Source: Ilyomonas sp965214235 (GTDB lineage Bacteria > Bacteroidota > Bacteroidia > Chitinophagales > Chitinophagaceae). Taken from it: 64,000 bases of DNA. The stretch is from the NCBI GenBank assembly GCA_965214235.1, contig CBDCBH010000002.1, positions 62,001 through 126,000 on the forward strand. Reading direction: 5' to 3'. The notes beneath the pieces are model-generated. The model had not been told where the DNA came from. It saw only the letters and a program-made list of their open reading frames with translations, and made no database searches. How positions within the stretch are numbered: the stretch's first letter is position 1; every line of letters begins with the position of its first letter. The position numbers were made by a program, and so were the translations under genes. This document shows positions 1 through 8,999 of the stretch, piece by piece.

Positions 1-1
1 C

Positions 2-454
2 ACAAGCCATTTTAATGTTCAGCGCAGTGTAACCGGAAGCGATTTTGAAAATATTGATGCCGTTACTGCAACCGGCTATACAGCAGGTTCTGTATATCGG
101 TACACCGATAAAAGCTTTGTAAAAACAAACGTGCCGCCAACTGTTTATTACCGCATACAGGAAGTAGATAAAGATGGCAAATTGTTTTATTCGGGAACGG
201 CTGTGGAGCATGGCAATAAAACCATCATAAGTTTATATCCCAACCCATCCAACAATTCAATTCATTTTACCATTGCCGATGCAACTATTGCAGATGCCGT
301 TTCTATTTATGATGTGAAAGGACACGTACTGAAACAATGGAGCAGGTATCAGTTGAGCCAACCTATTACTATCAGCAGTTTTAGCAAAGGCACTTATTTT
401 ATTAAGGTAACAATAAACAACAAAACAACAACAGCAACTTTTATAAAAGAGTAA
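2..454 (+). CDS. C-terminal end of a type IX secretion (T9SS) sorted protein, 5' partial
   Basis: The frame is open from the left edge of the window, so the start lies outside it. About 150 residues remain. The visible part has an SHFNVQRS-type segment typical of the repeat before Bacteroidota sorting domains, then a YYRIQEVDKDG segment, then a SLYPNPSNNSIHF motif and a short beta-rich C-terminus ending in TATFIKE. The YPNP motif followed by a terminal conserved strand is the hallmark of the type A T9SS C-terminal domain, which directs proteins through the Por secretion system to the cell surface or medium. The effector part is not visible, so its activity cannot be named. Confidence 0.85.
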   Translation, partial: TSHFNVQRSVTGSDFENIDAVTATGYTAGSVYRYTDKSFVKTNVPPTVYYRIQEVDKDGKLFYSGTAVEHGNKTIISLYPNPSNNSIHFTIADATIADAVSIYDVKGHVLKQWSRYQLSQPITISSFSKGTYFIKVTINNKTTTATFIKE

Positions 455-476
455 AGGACTTGTTTTTAGTTGTGCC

Positions 477-510
477 AATGCTTCGCTGTTACGATAGCGA
501 AGCATTGTTA
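477..510 (+). terminator. Hairpin terminator after the T9SS protein
   Basis: An 11-base perfect stem (AATGCTTCGCT, 477-487, and AGCGAAGCATT, 496-506) with an 8-base loop lies 22 bases after the stop codon. The T-run is weak (GTTATTTAT), so termination efficiency is uncertain. Confidence 0.6.
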
Positions 511-684
511 TTTATGCAGTTGAACAAAAGAAAAACTTTGTTGTAAAAACATGAAAAATGAAACTTTTTGTTCAATATTCAGGCGATAAAAGCAATTTTT
601 ATGAGAAGAACTTTAGCGCTCGAAGAGCATAAATAAACCTATATAAATATGAGTAAATAAGAACGGGGCAAGTAAAACGAACTA

Positions 685-1761
685 TCAAAATAAAGTAGCC
701 GGAAAGGAAGTGCTTTGCAAATACTCGTTGATGATTTTAGGAAACGCCAATGCTTTTATTTGCACATTGTTTACCCATTGATAATGTTGTAAAACAATCG
801 GTATTTCCTCTACTTTTATTGTAATGAAGATGGCATTTATGGTTTGATGCGTAAGTTGTTGCGATAGCTGTGGCGAAACATAATGGATACTTGCATTGTT
901 TATAGAAAACTGGTGAAGTAAAAACAAACGTATATCATTTTCTTTCCAATGAGTATCAACATTTGTTTCCAATAAATAAAATTCATACAACTGTTGCCAC
1001 ACATCTTTTTGTGTGCGTTGATGAACGAGCGTTTTATCATTAACTTTAAAAATAAAATAAGTAAACCACCGCGTTTTTTTTGTCATTACTTTTTCTTTAA
1101 CCGGTAATTCATTTACCCTTCCGGTTTCGTATGCATTGCATCCATTTTGCATTGGGCACTCATTACAAAAAGGACTTACCGGCTTGCATAATGTTGCACC
1201 AAAATCCATCATTGCCTGGTTGTGTTGCGCAGAGTTTTTTTTATCCAGCACATCATTTGCTAAAGCCGCAAAAACTTTTTTTCCTTTGTTGCCATCAATG
1301 GGAGTAGTAATGCCAAAACATCGCGCCAGCACACGAAATACATTGCCATCAACAACGGCGTATGGCAAATGAAAAGCGAATGAAGCAATGGCAGCAGCCG
1401 TGTAAGAGCCAACACCTTGTAATGCTAAAATATCTTCATACCGGTCAGGAAATTTGCCGCTTAAACCATTACTAATAAATCGTGCGGTCGCCAATAAATT
1501 CCTGCATCGCGTATAATAACCTAAGCCTTCCCATAATTTAAAAACTTCTTCATCGGCAGCGTTTGCCAAATCAACAATAGAAGGATATTTTTTTATGAAG
1601 GCAGCATAATACTTCAATCCCATTGCAGCGCGTGTTTGCTGCAAAATAATTTCACTCAACCATATTTTATAAGCATCCTGCTCGCCTTTCCAGGGAAGTT
1701 CTCTCTTATTTTTTGTTGAGTGCCATTCGGCTAATTGGCAAGTAAATTGCTGTTTATCCAT
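685..1761 (-). CDS. mutY: A/G-specific adenine DNA glycosylase MutY
   Basis: MutY removes adenine mispaired with 8-oxoguanine in base excision repair. The 358-residue length fits the family. Visible features are Glu37 in the LSEIILQQT motif, the helix-hairpin-helix LQGVGSYTAAAI, catalytic Asp138 in VVDGNVFRVLARCF, and the iron-sulfur cluster cysteines C192, C199, C202 and C208 in the C-X6-C-X2-C-X5-C pattern. The C-terminal third resembles the NUDIX-like 8-oxoG reading domain. It is transcribed divergently from the HU gene. The ATG start gives an N-terminus of the expected length. A complete gene with no missing catalytic residues. Confidence 0.96.
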   Translation of the reverse strand: MDKQQFTCQLAEWHSTKNKRELPWKGEQDAYKIWLSEIILQQTRAAMGLKYYAAFIKKYPSIVDLANAADEEVFKLWEGLGYYTRCRNLLATARFISNGLSGKFPDRYEDILALQGVGSYTAAAIASFAFHLPYAVVDGNVFRVLARCFGITTPIDGNKGKKVFAALANDVLDKKNSAQHNQAMMDFGATLCKPVSPFCNECPMQNGCNAYETGRVNELPVKEKVMTKKTRWFTYFIFKVNDKTLVHQRTQKDVWQQLYEFYLLETNVDTHWKENDIRLFLLHQFSINNASIHYVSPQLSQQLTHQTINAIFITIKVEEIPIVLQHYQWVNNVQIKALAFPKIINEYLQSTSFPATLF

Positions 1762-1809
1762 GAAAATAATCTATATTATAAATTATTGATTATTGATTTT
1801 TAATAAAGA

Positions 1810-1839
1810 TTTGTCCGCATACATTTATAATTATACTTG
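1810..1839 (+). promoter_or_regulatory. Bacteroidota-type promoter upstream of the HU gene
   Basis: A TTTG box (1810-1813), 18 bases of spacing, then TATACTTG (1832-1839), one mismatch from TAnnTTTG. This is the best two-box match to the Bacteroidota sigma-ABfr consensus seen in the window. It sits 29 bases before the HU start. Confidence 0.5.
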
Positions 1840-1868
1840 GATTTTTTTACTAAAAAGATTTGAAACCA

Positions 1869-2165
1869 ATGAGAAAGTCGGACCTAATAACCAACATATC
1901 TGATAAGACAGGAATTGCTAAAGTAGATGTTTTAGTTTCGTTGGAAACGATGCTGAAAGAGATTAAAGAAAGTTTGGCGAAAGGCGAAAACATTTACATT
2001 CGCGGCTTTGGAAGTTTCATTACCAAAAAGCGGGCAGCCAAGATTGGTCGAAATATAAAAAAGAATATTGCGGTTGAAATTCCGGAACATTTCATTCCGG
2101 CTTTTAAGCCATCCAAAGAATTTATTAACGAAGTAAAAGAAATGCATAGCAAACCAAGCAAGTAA
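1869..2165 (+). CDS. HU/IHF family DNA-binding protein
   Basis: A 98-residue nucleoid protein of the HU/IHF fold. It begins MRKSDLITNISDKTG and has the beta-arm approach IRGFGSF followed by a basic arm with KKRAAKIGRN and the PEHFIPAFKPS C-terminal segment, all standard for the family. The ATG at 1869 is preferred over an in-frame TTG at 1860, because the family normally starts MRK/MTK directly before the first helix. It stands alone, divergent from mutY, with a promoter-like sequence upstream. It probably binds and bends DNA as a dimer; whether it is closer to HU or IHF cannot be decided by eye. Confidence 0.93.
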   Translation: MRKSDLITNISDKTGIAKVDVLVSLETMLKEIKESLAKGENIYIRGFGSFITKKRAAKIGRNIKKNIAVEIPEHFIPAFKPSKEFINEVKEMHSKPSK

Positions 2166-2189
2166 CTTTGCACGCACGAAAGCATTTTG

Positions 2190-3050
2190 ATGAAACAAAA
2201 ACAATTGATTGTTATAACGGGCGGCATTTTATTTTTTGCCAGCCTGTTTTTTTTTGGCAAAATGATCCCGCCTCATAAAAAAGAACCCGTTTTATCTACA
2301 GCTCATAACACCGATTCTTCATCCAACACTGAAGAAATTGCTACCACTCAAACGCTGTTAACTGCAGCTAAAGCAAAGCTTACACCTGCACAATTAAACC
2401 ATGTTACCCAACTTGAAAACAGCGTTGTTAGAGGCGATGTAAAAGTGCAGCAAATAAAAGTGTACAACCAGTTAGCGTCATTTTGGGATGACAGTTTGCA
2501 TCAGCATTTGCTGGGCGCTTATTACACCGGCGAAGCAGGTAAGTTGGAAAATTCTGAAAAAAAGCTCAACTTTGCAGCCCGTTTGATGTTAGATGATTTG
2601 ATTGAGGAAGACAATTCTTCTAATCAGCATTGGTTAGCAACAAACGCAAAAGAGTTATTTGAAAGGAGTTTGGAATTAAATCCGGCAAATGATTCGGCAA
2701 AAATTGGAATTGGAGCCTGTTATATGTTTGGTAATATTTCCGATAACCCGATGCAGGGAATTATGAGCATCCGTCAGGTAGTTGAAAAAAATCCTGATAA
2801 TTTGTACGGACAAATGATGCTGGGTTTGGGCGGCATTCGCAGCGGGCAGTTTGACAGAGCTATCGAACGGTTTAGTATCGTTGTAAATAAGCAGCCCGGC
2901 AACACAGAAGCGTTGTTGTATCTGGCAGAAACCTACGAGCGGAAAGGGGATAAAATAAACGCTGTAAAATGGTATCGCGAAGCAAAAAATAACATTGCGA
3001 TACCGGAAGCGAAAACAGCTATAGATGAACGATTGAAAGCATTGCAATAA
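2190..3050 (+). CDS. Membrane-anchored tetratricopeptide (TPR) protein
   Basis: A 286-residue protein. An N-terminal hydrophobic segment (about residues 7-23) acts as a signal anchor, followed by a Ser/Thr-rich linker and several TPR-like helical pairs in the C-terminal half, for example the segments around LFERSLELNPANDSA, VVEKNPDNLYGQ and RAIERFSIVVNKQPGN. TPR domains mediate protein contacts, and no catalytic motif is seen. The ATG at 2190 is chosen over a TTG just upstream. It lies 24 bases after the HU gene and may be cotranscribed. Function unknown; probably a periplasm-facing scaffold. Confidence 0.8.
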   Translation: MKQKQLIVITGGILFFASLFFFGKMIPPHKKEPVLSTAHNTDSSSNTEEIATTQTLLTAAKAKLTPAQLNHVTQLENSVVRGDVKVQQIKVYNQLASFWDDSLHQHLLGAYYTGEAGKLENSEKKLNFAARLMLDDLIEEDNSSNQHWLATNAKELFERSLELNPANDSAKIGIGACYMFGNISDNPMQGIMSIRQVVEKNPDNLYGQMMLGLGGIRSGQFDRAIERFSIVVNKQPGNTEALLYLAETYERKGDKINAVKWYREAKNNIAIPEAKTAIDERLKALQ

Positions 3051-3081
3051 ACATTTTTAATTATAAAAACATATTTTACGT

Positions 3082-3177
3082 ATGCCTTGCGGAAAAAAAA
3101 GAAAACGTCATAAGATTGCTACTCACAAACGCAAAAAAAGATTAAGAAAAAATCGTCATAAGAAGAAAAACAAATAG
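3082..3177 (+). CDS. 31-residue basic AURKAIP1/COX24-domain protein
   Basis: A tiny open frame encodes a 31-residue peptide beginning MPCGKKRKRHKIATHKRKKR and ending in KNRHKKKNK; over half the residues are Lys, Arg or His. This matches the short Bacteroidota proteins annotated as AURKAIP1/COX24 domain, whose mitochondrial relative is a small-subunit ribosomal protein, so a ribosome-associated role is likely but inferred. It lies 31 bases after the TPR gene and is followed by a hairpin terminator. It is too short for most gene finders. Confidence 0.85.
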   Translation: MPCGKKRKRHKIATHKRKKRLRKNRHKKKNK

Positions 3178-3200
3178 CTTCTTCTCTGTAGCTAACTAAC

Positions 3201-3230
3201 AAGCCGGAATTATAGTGTTCCGGTTTCTTT
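3201..3230 (+). terminator. Hairpin terminator after the COX24-like gene
   Basis: Stem AAGCCGGAA (3201-3209) pairs with TTCCGGTTT (3218-3226, one G-T pair) around an 8-base loop, followed by CTTT. It begins 23 bases after the stop codon. The 178 bases from here to the next start show no further gene. Confidence 0.65.
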
Positions 3231-3408
3231 ACTGATTGATTTATTGCTCCGGTTTTTTGTACGCAACTTTTCCTTCTCCTTATCATCTACCTTAAACAGC
3301 AGCAGAAATCACGCGTAATTACTTGTTGTACACGCAACTTTTAAGCTAAAGCTGTGTTGTTATCTGCTCCTTATTTTTTTATGTAAACAATTTAAAGTTG
3401 CAACATTT

Positions 3409-4962
3409 GTGAACAAAGATTTGATTATTAATGCAGCGCCAACCGGTGTTGAAATTGCGCTGCTTGAAGATAAAAAGCTGGTGGAACTGCATAATGAAAA
3501 AGCAGACGCCTCTTTTGCTGTAGGAGATTTATATCTTGGCAAAGTAAAAAAATTAATTCCCGGTTTAAACGCTGCTTTTGTTGACGTAGGTTTTGAAAAA
3601 GATGCCTTTCTTCACTATACCGATTTAAGTCCTTATGCCCGCTCATTGTTGAAGTTTACGCAGATGGCAATTAATAACAAAAACGAAGCGGAACTTGACT
3701 TTTCAAAATTTACTATTGAGCCTGAAATTATAAAAACGGGTAAAATAAACGAAGTGCTGGGCGGCAAGCCGAATGTATTGGTTCAGATATTAAAAGAACC
3801 CATTGCTGCTAAAGGACCTCGCTTAAGTTGCGAGCTATCGTTGCCGGGGCGATACATTGTAGTAACGCCGTTTAATGATGTAGTTGCAGTATCTAAAAAA
3901 ATTCATTCTTCGGAAGAAAGAAAACGTTTGCAAAAAATTGTTGAATCTATCAAACCAAAAAACTTTGGTGTGATAGTACGCACCGCTGCCGAAGGAAAAA
4001 AAGCGGCTGAACTACACGAAGATGTAATGATGCTGGTAGAAACCTGGAAGAACATTCAAATTAATTTGCGTGACGCCGAAGCGCCTTGTAAAATTTTAAG
4101 CGAGCAGGATAAAACAACAAGCATTTTACGCGATTTATTGAACGAAGATTTCAACCGCATTGTAACTAACGATAAAAATATTTATAACGATACCAAAAGC
4201 TACATTGAAAAATTTGCACCCGATAAAGCCGATATTGTAACCTATTATAACAACGGCTTGCCTATTTACGATCATTTTGGTGTAAACAAACAAATAAAAG
4301 CTTCGTTTGGTAAAACCGTAAACCTTCCTAGCGGCGCTTATTTAATTATTGAACACACAGAAGCTTTGCATGTAATTGATGTAAACAGCGGTTACAAAAG
4401 TGTTGGCAACAGCCAGGAGGAAAATGCGCTGCAAACCAATTTAGAAGCGGCTGAAGAGATTGCAAGGCAACTGCGGCTGCGCGATATTGGAGGTATTATT
4501 GTGGTTGATTTTATTGACATGAAAAATCCTGAAAACAAAAAGAAAATTCAGGATGCCATGGAAGAATATATGCGTACCGACCGTGCGAAACATGCTGTTC
4601 TTGCTATTTCAAAATTTGGTATCATGCAGCTTACTCGCCAGCGTATGAGGCCTGAAGTAAACATCAATATCTTAGAAATTTGCCCAGCTTGCAATGGCAC
4701 GGGCAAAATTGCACCAACCGTTTTATTGGTTGAAGAAATAGAAAAACGATTACACTATTTGGTAACGCACCAACATGAAAATATTACCATTTCGGTTCAC
4801 CCTATTTTGTATTCTCATTTAACAAAAGGGTTTTGGTTTAATTCAATTCGCTACCAGTGGAACCGCAAATACAAAACGAAAATTGTAATTATCAAAAACA
4901 ACGATTACTATCTTACCGAGTTTCATTTTTTTGATAGTAACGACGAAGAAATTAAACTATAA
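3409..4962 (+). CDS. rng: Ribonuclease E/G family endoribonuclease
   Basis: A 517-residue single-strand-specific endoribonuclease of RNA processing and decay. The GTG start gives NKDLIINAAPTGVEIALLED, the usual Bacteroidota N-terminus, and no upstream ATG is available in frame. An S1 RNA-binding domain occupies roughly residues 35-115. The catalytic core carries the two magnesium-binding aspartates in IDVNSG and VVDFIDM. The CPACNGTG motif is the zinc-link (CPxC) used for tetramer formation. The size and lack of a long C-terminal scaffold make it RNase G-like rather than RNase E-like. A strong terminator follows. Confidence 0.93.
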   Translation: MNKDLIINAAPTGVEIALLEDKKLVELHNEKADASFAVGDLYLGKVKKLIPGLNAAFVDVGFEKDAFLHYTDLSPYARSLLKFTQMAINNKNEAELDFSKFTIEPEIIKTGKINEVLGGKPNVLVQILKEPIAAKGPRLSCELSLPGRYIVVTPFNDVVAVSKKIHSSEERKRLQKIVESIKPKNFGVIVRTAAEGKKAAELHEDVMMLVETWKNIQINLRDAEAPCKILSEQDKTTSILRDLLNEDFNRIVTNDKNIYNDTKSYIEKFAPDKADIVTYYNNGLPIYDHFGVNKQIKASFGKTVNLPSGAYLIIEHTEALHVIDVNSGYKSVGNSQEENALQTNLEAAEEIARQLRLRDIGGIIVVDFIDMKNPENKKKIQDAMEEYMRTDRAKHAVLAISKFGIMQLTRQRMRPEVNINILEICPACNGTGKIAPTVLLVEEIEKRLHYLVTHQHENITISVHPILYSHLTKGFWFNSIRYQWNRKYKTKIVIIKNNDYYLTEFHFFDSNDEEIKL

Positions 4963-4977
4963 AAAAAGGAGTAAAAC

Positions 4978-5007
4978 AAAAAGCAGCTTTTAAAAGCTGC
5001 TTTTTTT
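4978..5007. terminator. Bidirectional terminator between convergent genes
   Basis: AAGCAGC-TTTTAAAA-GCTGCTT (4981-5002) with an A-run before it and seven Ts after. It lies between the ribonuclease gene (plus) and rpoZ (minus) and can serve both strands. Confidence 0.85.
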
Positions 5008-5024
5008 ATAAGTATTGTATTTGC

Positions 5025-5369
5025 TTATCTAAACAAATCATCATCATTTTTACGATAATAAATCTTGTCTTCCATAAACTCTTGCGTAGCTAAAATAGCT
5101 GCATTCGGCATTTTTTCATAAGCTCTCGAAATTTCAATTTGCTCTTTGTTTTCATGTACTTCTTCCAAACTGTCGGTATGCGTAGCAAACTCTTCTAATT
5201 TGTTATGCAGCTCATCTTTCACAGCAATATTTATCTGGTTAGCCCGCTTGGCGATAACAGCGATAGATTCGTATAAATTGCCGGTTTTTGCTTTTATAGC
5301 AATTAAACTTTTTGTTTCAACAACACTTGCAACGTTATTGCCCAGTTGTCGCCTTAGCTTGCTCATCAT
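5025..5369 (-). CDS. rpoZ: DNA-directed RNA polymerase omega subunit
   Basis: A 114-residue protein matching the long Bacteroidota form of omega, which helps assemble and stabilise the beta' subunit. Recognisable segments are KTGNLYESIAVIAKRANQI, the EEVHENKEQIEIS stretch and the TQEFMEDKIYYRK end. The start overlaps the end of bamD by 35 bases, showing tight translational coupling in a bamD-rpoZ operon, an order common in Bacteroidota. A second ATG at 5366 is an equally possible start. Confidence 0.88.
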   Translation of the reverse strand: MMSKLRRQLGNNVASVVETKSLIAIKAKTGNLYESIAVIAKRANQINIAVKDELHNKLEEFATHTDSLEEVHENKEQIEISRAYEKMPNAAILATQEFMEDKIYYRKNDDDLFR

Positions 5370-6159
5370 GTAATGTTTTTATGTGATTGTTTGAAAGTGT
5401 TTTAAATTCTTCCATTTGCGGGCGCAAGTTACTTTGTGGAAAGCGATCTTCAAAATCTGATATTTCGGTGAGCACTCTTTCAAAACGTTCAGTTTGTTTA
5501 CCTGCAATACTTGCCTCTGCATATTTATAATACGATTGTACCATTTCCAATTTATATTGATCACTTTTATCCGAATCGGGAAAATCATCCATCAACGAAT
5601 TAAATGCAACAGCAGCCGATTTATAAAAGCTTAATTCATAGTATAACTTAGCAGCTTTGTATTCCTTCAGCTCTTCTTTTTCACGCATTTTAGCAATGAT
5701 GTTTTCTGCATCCTTATTGCGTTCGCTTCCCGGATGCGAATTAATGAAAGCCTGCATAAGTGCAAGAGTTTTTGATGAGTTGGTTTGATCTAAATCTATC
5801 TTTGGAGATTGCTTATAAAAGCAATAAGCCCGCATGTATTCACACTCTTCAGAACGCTGTGCATTTGGAAAATTTTCGTTGTAGTTTTTAAATAAATTTT
5901 CAGCGTTCAGGTAATCTTTTTGATTATAGGCGCAGTACGCATATTTGTAATACATATCTTCAAAACGCGCCGTTCCTTTCACATATGGAAACAAACCTTC
6001 AAACAGTTGCGAAGCCTTATCCCACTTCTTTTGTAAATAATATTGCTCAGCCATTTTGTATTTATATTCCTTGTCTTTACTCTTATATACCTTGCCAAAT
6101 TTTGAGGCGCAGGAAGAGAACAAAGCAAGCATTAGCAAAAGTTGAAAACACCATTTCAT
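5335..6159 (-). CDS. bamD: Outer membrane protein assembly factor BamD
   Basis: A 274-residue lipoprotein of the BAM complex, which inserts beta-barrel proteins in the outer membrane. It has an N-terminal hydrophobic signal with lipobox LFSSC (lipidated Cys about residue 17 from this start), then TPR-like repeats (YYLQKKWDKASQLFEGLFP, YNQKDYLNAENLFKNYNENFP, ELSFYKSAAVAFNSLMDDFP). The ATG at 6159 gives MKWCFQ, the usual signal start; an ATG at 6168 adds three residues. The family and the linkage to rpoZ both support the call. Confidence 0.9.
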   Translation of the reverse strand: MKWCFQLLLMLALFSSCASKFGKVYKSKDKEYKYKMAEQYYLQKKWDKASQLFEGLFPYVKGTARFEDMYYKYAYCAYNQKDYLNAENLFKNYNENFPNAQRSEECEYMRAYCFYKQSPKIDLDQTNSSKTLALMQAFINSHPGSERNKDAENIIAKMREKEELKEYKAAKLYYELSFYKSAAVAFNSLMDDFPDSDKSDQYKLEMVQSYYKYAEASIAGKQTERFERVLTEISDFEDRFPQSNLRPQMEEFKTLSNNHIKTLHDEQAKATTGQ

Positions 6160-6332
6160 AAAGTGCACAAATTAGTTTTTACAGAGCAATAATAAACAGC
6201 ATTGCTCCGCTTTCGGGACTTGTTAAGGTTAATTAAAAGATAAAGAATAATGGAGTAAAACAAAACGGTTTCAAACAAAAATATTAAACGATTGTTTATC
6301 ATTTGCATCTCATGTACTGTTAGTTATTCTGT

Positions 6333-6340
6333 TATTTTTG
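6333..6340 (+). promoter_or_regulatory. Likely -7 element for lolA
   Basis: TATTTTTG matches TAnnTTTG exactly, 20 bases before the lolA ATG. No convincing TTTG box lies at the usual distance upstream. Confidence 0.35.
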
Positions 6341-6360
6341 TCGCCCAAATTTTTACTTTG

Positions 6361-6987
6361 ATGAAACAACTATTTGTATTAATTGTTTTTGCTGCAAGCC
6401 TTGCCGGCACTGCATTTGCGCAAAGCGATCCCAAATCTATTCTTGATAATGTTAGTAACAAACTAAAAAGTTACAAAGGCATATCAGCCAATTTTACCTA
6501 TACCACAAAAGATAAAAAAAATATAGCTCACGGCACTAAAAGCGGACAAATTCTGGTAAAAGGATCAAAATATTATTTAAAGCAGGGCGGCACTGAAATT
6601 TATAGCGATGGAACAAAAAACTGGAACTACAATAGCAGTGAAAAAGAAGTAACCGTTACGGATGCTGATGATGACAATCAGGCATTTTCGCCACAAAAAT
6701 TTTTGAGTAATTTTTACGATAAAGATTTTACTTATAGCCTTCTTTCATCAGCCGGTAACATTTATAAAATTGCTTTAACGCCGGTTGATAAAAGAAAAAA
6801 TTTTAAACAGGTAACTGTATTCATAGATAAAACAAAAGACCTTGTTACCAAAGCGCAGGTGCTGGATAAAGCCGATAATACCATTGAATTTTCGTTGAAC
6901 GATGTAAACACCAGCGCTTCTATTCCCGACACTAAATTTACGTTTGATGCAAAAGCGCATCCTGGTGTAGAAGTAATTAATCAATGA
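6361..6987 (+). CDS. lolA: Outer membrane lipoprotein carrier protein LolA
   Basis: A 208-residue periplasmic chaperone that carries lipoproteins from the inner to the outer membrane. The signal peptide ends at GTAFA-QS. The mature part starts DPKSILDNVSNKLKSYKGI and continues with alternating beta strands (SANFTYTT, GQILVKGSKYYLK, TKNWNYN) typical of the LolA half-barrel, with DPKFTFDAKA-like strands at the end. The ATG at 6361 is chosen because it starts a clean signal peptide; longer in-frame starts add an unlikely extension. A strong terminator follows. Confidence 0.85.
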   Translation: MKQLFVLIVFAASLAGTAFAQSDPKSILDNVSNKLKSYKGISANFTYTTKDKKNIAHGTKSGQILVKGSKYYLKQGGTEIYSDGTKNWNYNSSEKEVTVTDADDDNQAFSPQKFLSNFYDKDFTYSLLSSAGNIYKIALTPVDKRKNFKQVTVFIDKTKDLVTKAQVLDKADNTIEFSLNDVNTSASIPDTKFTFDAKAHPGVEVINQ

Positions 6988-7010
6988 CAATTTTGTTTTG
7001 CTTGTTTTAT

Positions 7011-7041
7011 AAAATGCTTTGGTTTTACAAAGCATTTTTTG
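7011..7041 (+). terminator. Terminator after lolA
   Basis: AATGCTTTG (7013-7021), loop GTTTTA, CAAAGCATT (7028-7036), then a T-run. It separates lolA from aspS. Confidence 0.8.
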
Positions 7042-7086
7042 TTTTGCTTCATTCTAACAACTCTTAACCAACAACAACCAACTCAT

Positions 7087-7094
7087 TATCTTTG
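7087..7094 (+). promoter_or_regulatory. Likely -7 element for aspS
   Basis: TATCTTTG, an exact TAnnTTTG match, 19 bases before the aspS ATG. The upstream box is weak. Confidence 0.4.
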
Positions 7095-7113
7095 CGCTCC
7101 CAAAAATTACATT

Positions 7114-8943
7114 ATGTTCAGAACGCATACTTGTGGCGAATTACGAATAGAAAACGTTGGCAACGAAGTAACGCTTGCCGGCTGGGTGCAAACCGTGCGC
7201 AAGTTTGGAGCAATTACGTTTGTTGATTTGCGCGACCGTTATGGCATTACCCAGTTGTTATTTGGAGAAGAATTAAATACTTTGTTGGATGAAAATCCAT
7301 TAGGTCGTGAGTTTGTTTTACAAGCAAAGGGAACGGTACGAGAAAGAAGCAGTAAAAACAAACATATACCTACCGGCGATATTGAAATTGCAATAAATGA
7401 TTATGCTGTTTTAAACAAATCATTAGTTCCTCCGTTCACGATACAAGATGATACAGATGGTGGCGATGATTTGCGCATGAAATACCGGTATCTCGATTTG
7501 CGCCGCAACATGGTAAAAAGAAATTTAGAGTTGCGATATGCAGTAAACCGCGCAGCACGAAATTATTTGCACGCGCAGGGTTTTATGGATATTGAAACTC
7601 CGTTTTTAATAAAATCAACCCCCGAAGGTGCGCGTGATTTTGTGGTTCCGTCGCGTATGAACGAAGGGCAATTTTATGCTTTGCCGCAAAGCCCGCAAAC
7701 CTTCAAGCAACTTTTAATGGTAAGCGGCTACGATCGTTATTACCAAATTGTAAAATGCTTTCGCGATGAAGATTTGCGTGCCGACCGTCAGCCCGAATTT
7801 ACACAGATAGATTGCGAGATGTCGTTCGTTGAACAGGAAGACATTTTGAATATGTTTGAAGGTTTGATAAAAGCCATTTTTAAAGAAGTAAAAGGGATTG
7901 ATTATACTGAAACCATTGAGCGGATAACATGGGAAAATGCAATGTGGAATTATGGTAATGATAAGCCCGACATTCGTTTTGAACTGAAGATAAGTAACCT
8001 TAAAAAGCCCGCTTCTGTTTATACTTCAAAAGAAGATAATGCAGTATTAATAAACGGTGCCGATTTTAAAGTGTTTGATGAAGCAGAAACATTGTTAGCT
8101 ATCGCGGTTCCCAACTGCGCCGATTATTCTCGTAAACAAACTGATGAACTGATGGAATGGGTAAAGCGCCCGCAAATTGGTATGAAAGGTTTAGCGTTTA
8201 TTAAAGTCAATAATGATGGTACTTATAAAAGTTCGTTTGATAAATTTTATAACGAAGAAAGGCTCAAAGCCATAGCAGAAACTTGCGCTGCAAAAAAAGG
8301 CGATTTGGTATTGCTGCTTGCCGGTGCTGAAGAGCGCACACGAAAAGCGATGAGCGAATTGCGCTTGGAAATGGGTAAACGTTTAGGCTTGCGTAAAGCT
8401 GATGAATTCAGGCTGCTTTGGGTGCTTGACTTTCCCTTGTTTGAATATGCAGAAGAAGAGAACCGCTGGGTAGCGCGGCATCATCCGTTTACATCGCCAA
8501 AACCTTCCGATATTAAGGTAATGATTAACAACAATCCGGCAATTGAAAACAGGACAAAATACTTAGAACATCCTTATGCTAACATTAAAGCCAATGCGTA
8601 TGATATGGTACTGAATGGCAATGAAATTGGGGGTGGCTCTATCAGAATTTATCAAAGAGAATTGCAGGAAAAAATGTTCACTGCCTTAGGAATGAGTAAA
8701 GAAGAAGCGCAACATAAATTTGGTTTTTTATTTGGCGCTTTTGAATATGGCGCACCGCCGCATGGCGGCATTGCGTTTGGGTTTGACCGGTTGTGTTCCA
8801 TCCTTGGCGGCAGCGAAAGCATCCGCGATTTTATTGCGTTTCCAAAAAACAATTCGGGGAGAGATGTAATGCTGGATGCGCCTTCAACCATTGATGAAAA
8901 ACAGTTGGTGGAATTGGGGATAAAGATTGATGCAAAGGAATAA
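7114..8943 (+). CDS. aspS: Aspartyl-tRNA synthetase
   Basis: A 609-residue class II synthetase charging tRNA-Asp (possibly also tRNA-Asn). The ATG at 7114 gives MFRTHTCGELR, the usual bacterial start. The N-terminal OB-fold anticodon domain covers about the first 110 residues (VTLAGWVQTVRKFG). The catalytic domain has motif 2 (CFRDEDLRADRQPEFTQID), the bacterial GAD insertion domain in the middle, and motif 3 (GIAFGFDRL). The length matches bacterial AspRS. It is monocistronic, with its own promoter-like element and terminator. Confidence 0.96.
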   Translation: MFRTHTCGELRIENVGNEVTLAGWVQTVRKFGAITFVDLRDRYGITQLLFGEELNTLLDENPLGREFVLQAKGTVRERSSKNKHIPTGDIEIAINDYAVLNKSLVPPFTIQDDTDGGDDLRMKYRYLDLRRNMVKRNLELRYAVNRAARNYLHAQGFMDIETPFLIKSTPEGARDFVVPSRMNEGQFYALPQSPQTFKQLLMVSGYDRYYQIVKCFRDEDLRADRQPEFTQIDCEMSFVEQEDILNMFEGLIKAIFKEVKGIDYTETIERITWENAMWNYGNDKPDIRFELKISNLKKPASVYTSKEDNAVLINGADFKVFDEAETLLAIAVPNCADYSRKQTDELMEWVKRPQIGMKGLAFIKVNNDGTYKSSFDKFYNEERLKAIAETCAAKKGDLVLLLAGAEERTRKAMSELRLEMGKRLGLRKADEFRLLWVLDFPLFEYAEEENRWVARHHPFTSPKPSDIKVMINNNPAIENRTKYLEHPYANIKANAYDMVLNGNEIGGGSIRIYQRELQEKMFTALGMSKEEAQHKFGFLFGAFEYGAPPHGGIAFGFDRLCSILGGSESIRDFIAFPKNNSGRDVMLDAPSTIDEKQLVELGIKIDAKE

Positions 8944-8968
8944 TGACTTTTTGTTTTACAGCAATTTT

Positions 8969-8999
8969 AAAAGAGAAGCAATCACTTCTCTTTTTTATT
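8969..8999 (+). terminator. Terminator after aspS
   Basis: AAAAGAGAAG (8969-8978), loop CAATCA, CTTCTCTTTT (8985-8994), then TTTTATTT. Confidence 0.8.
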
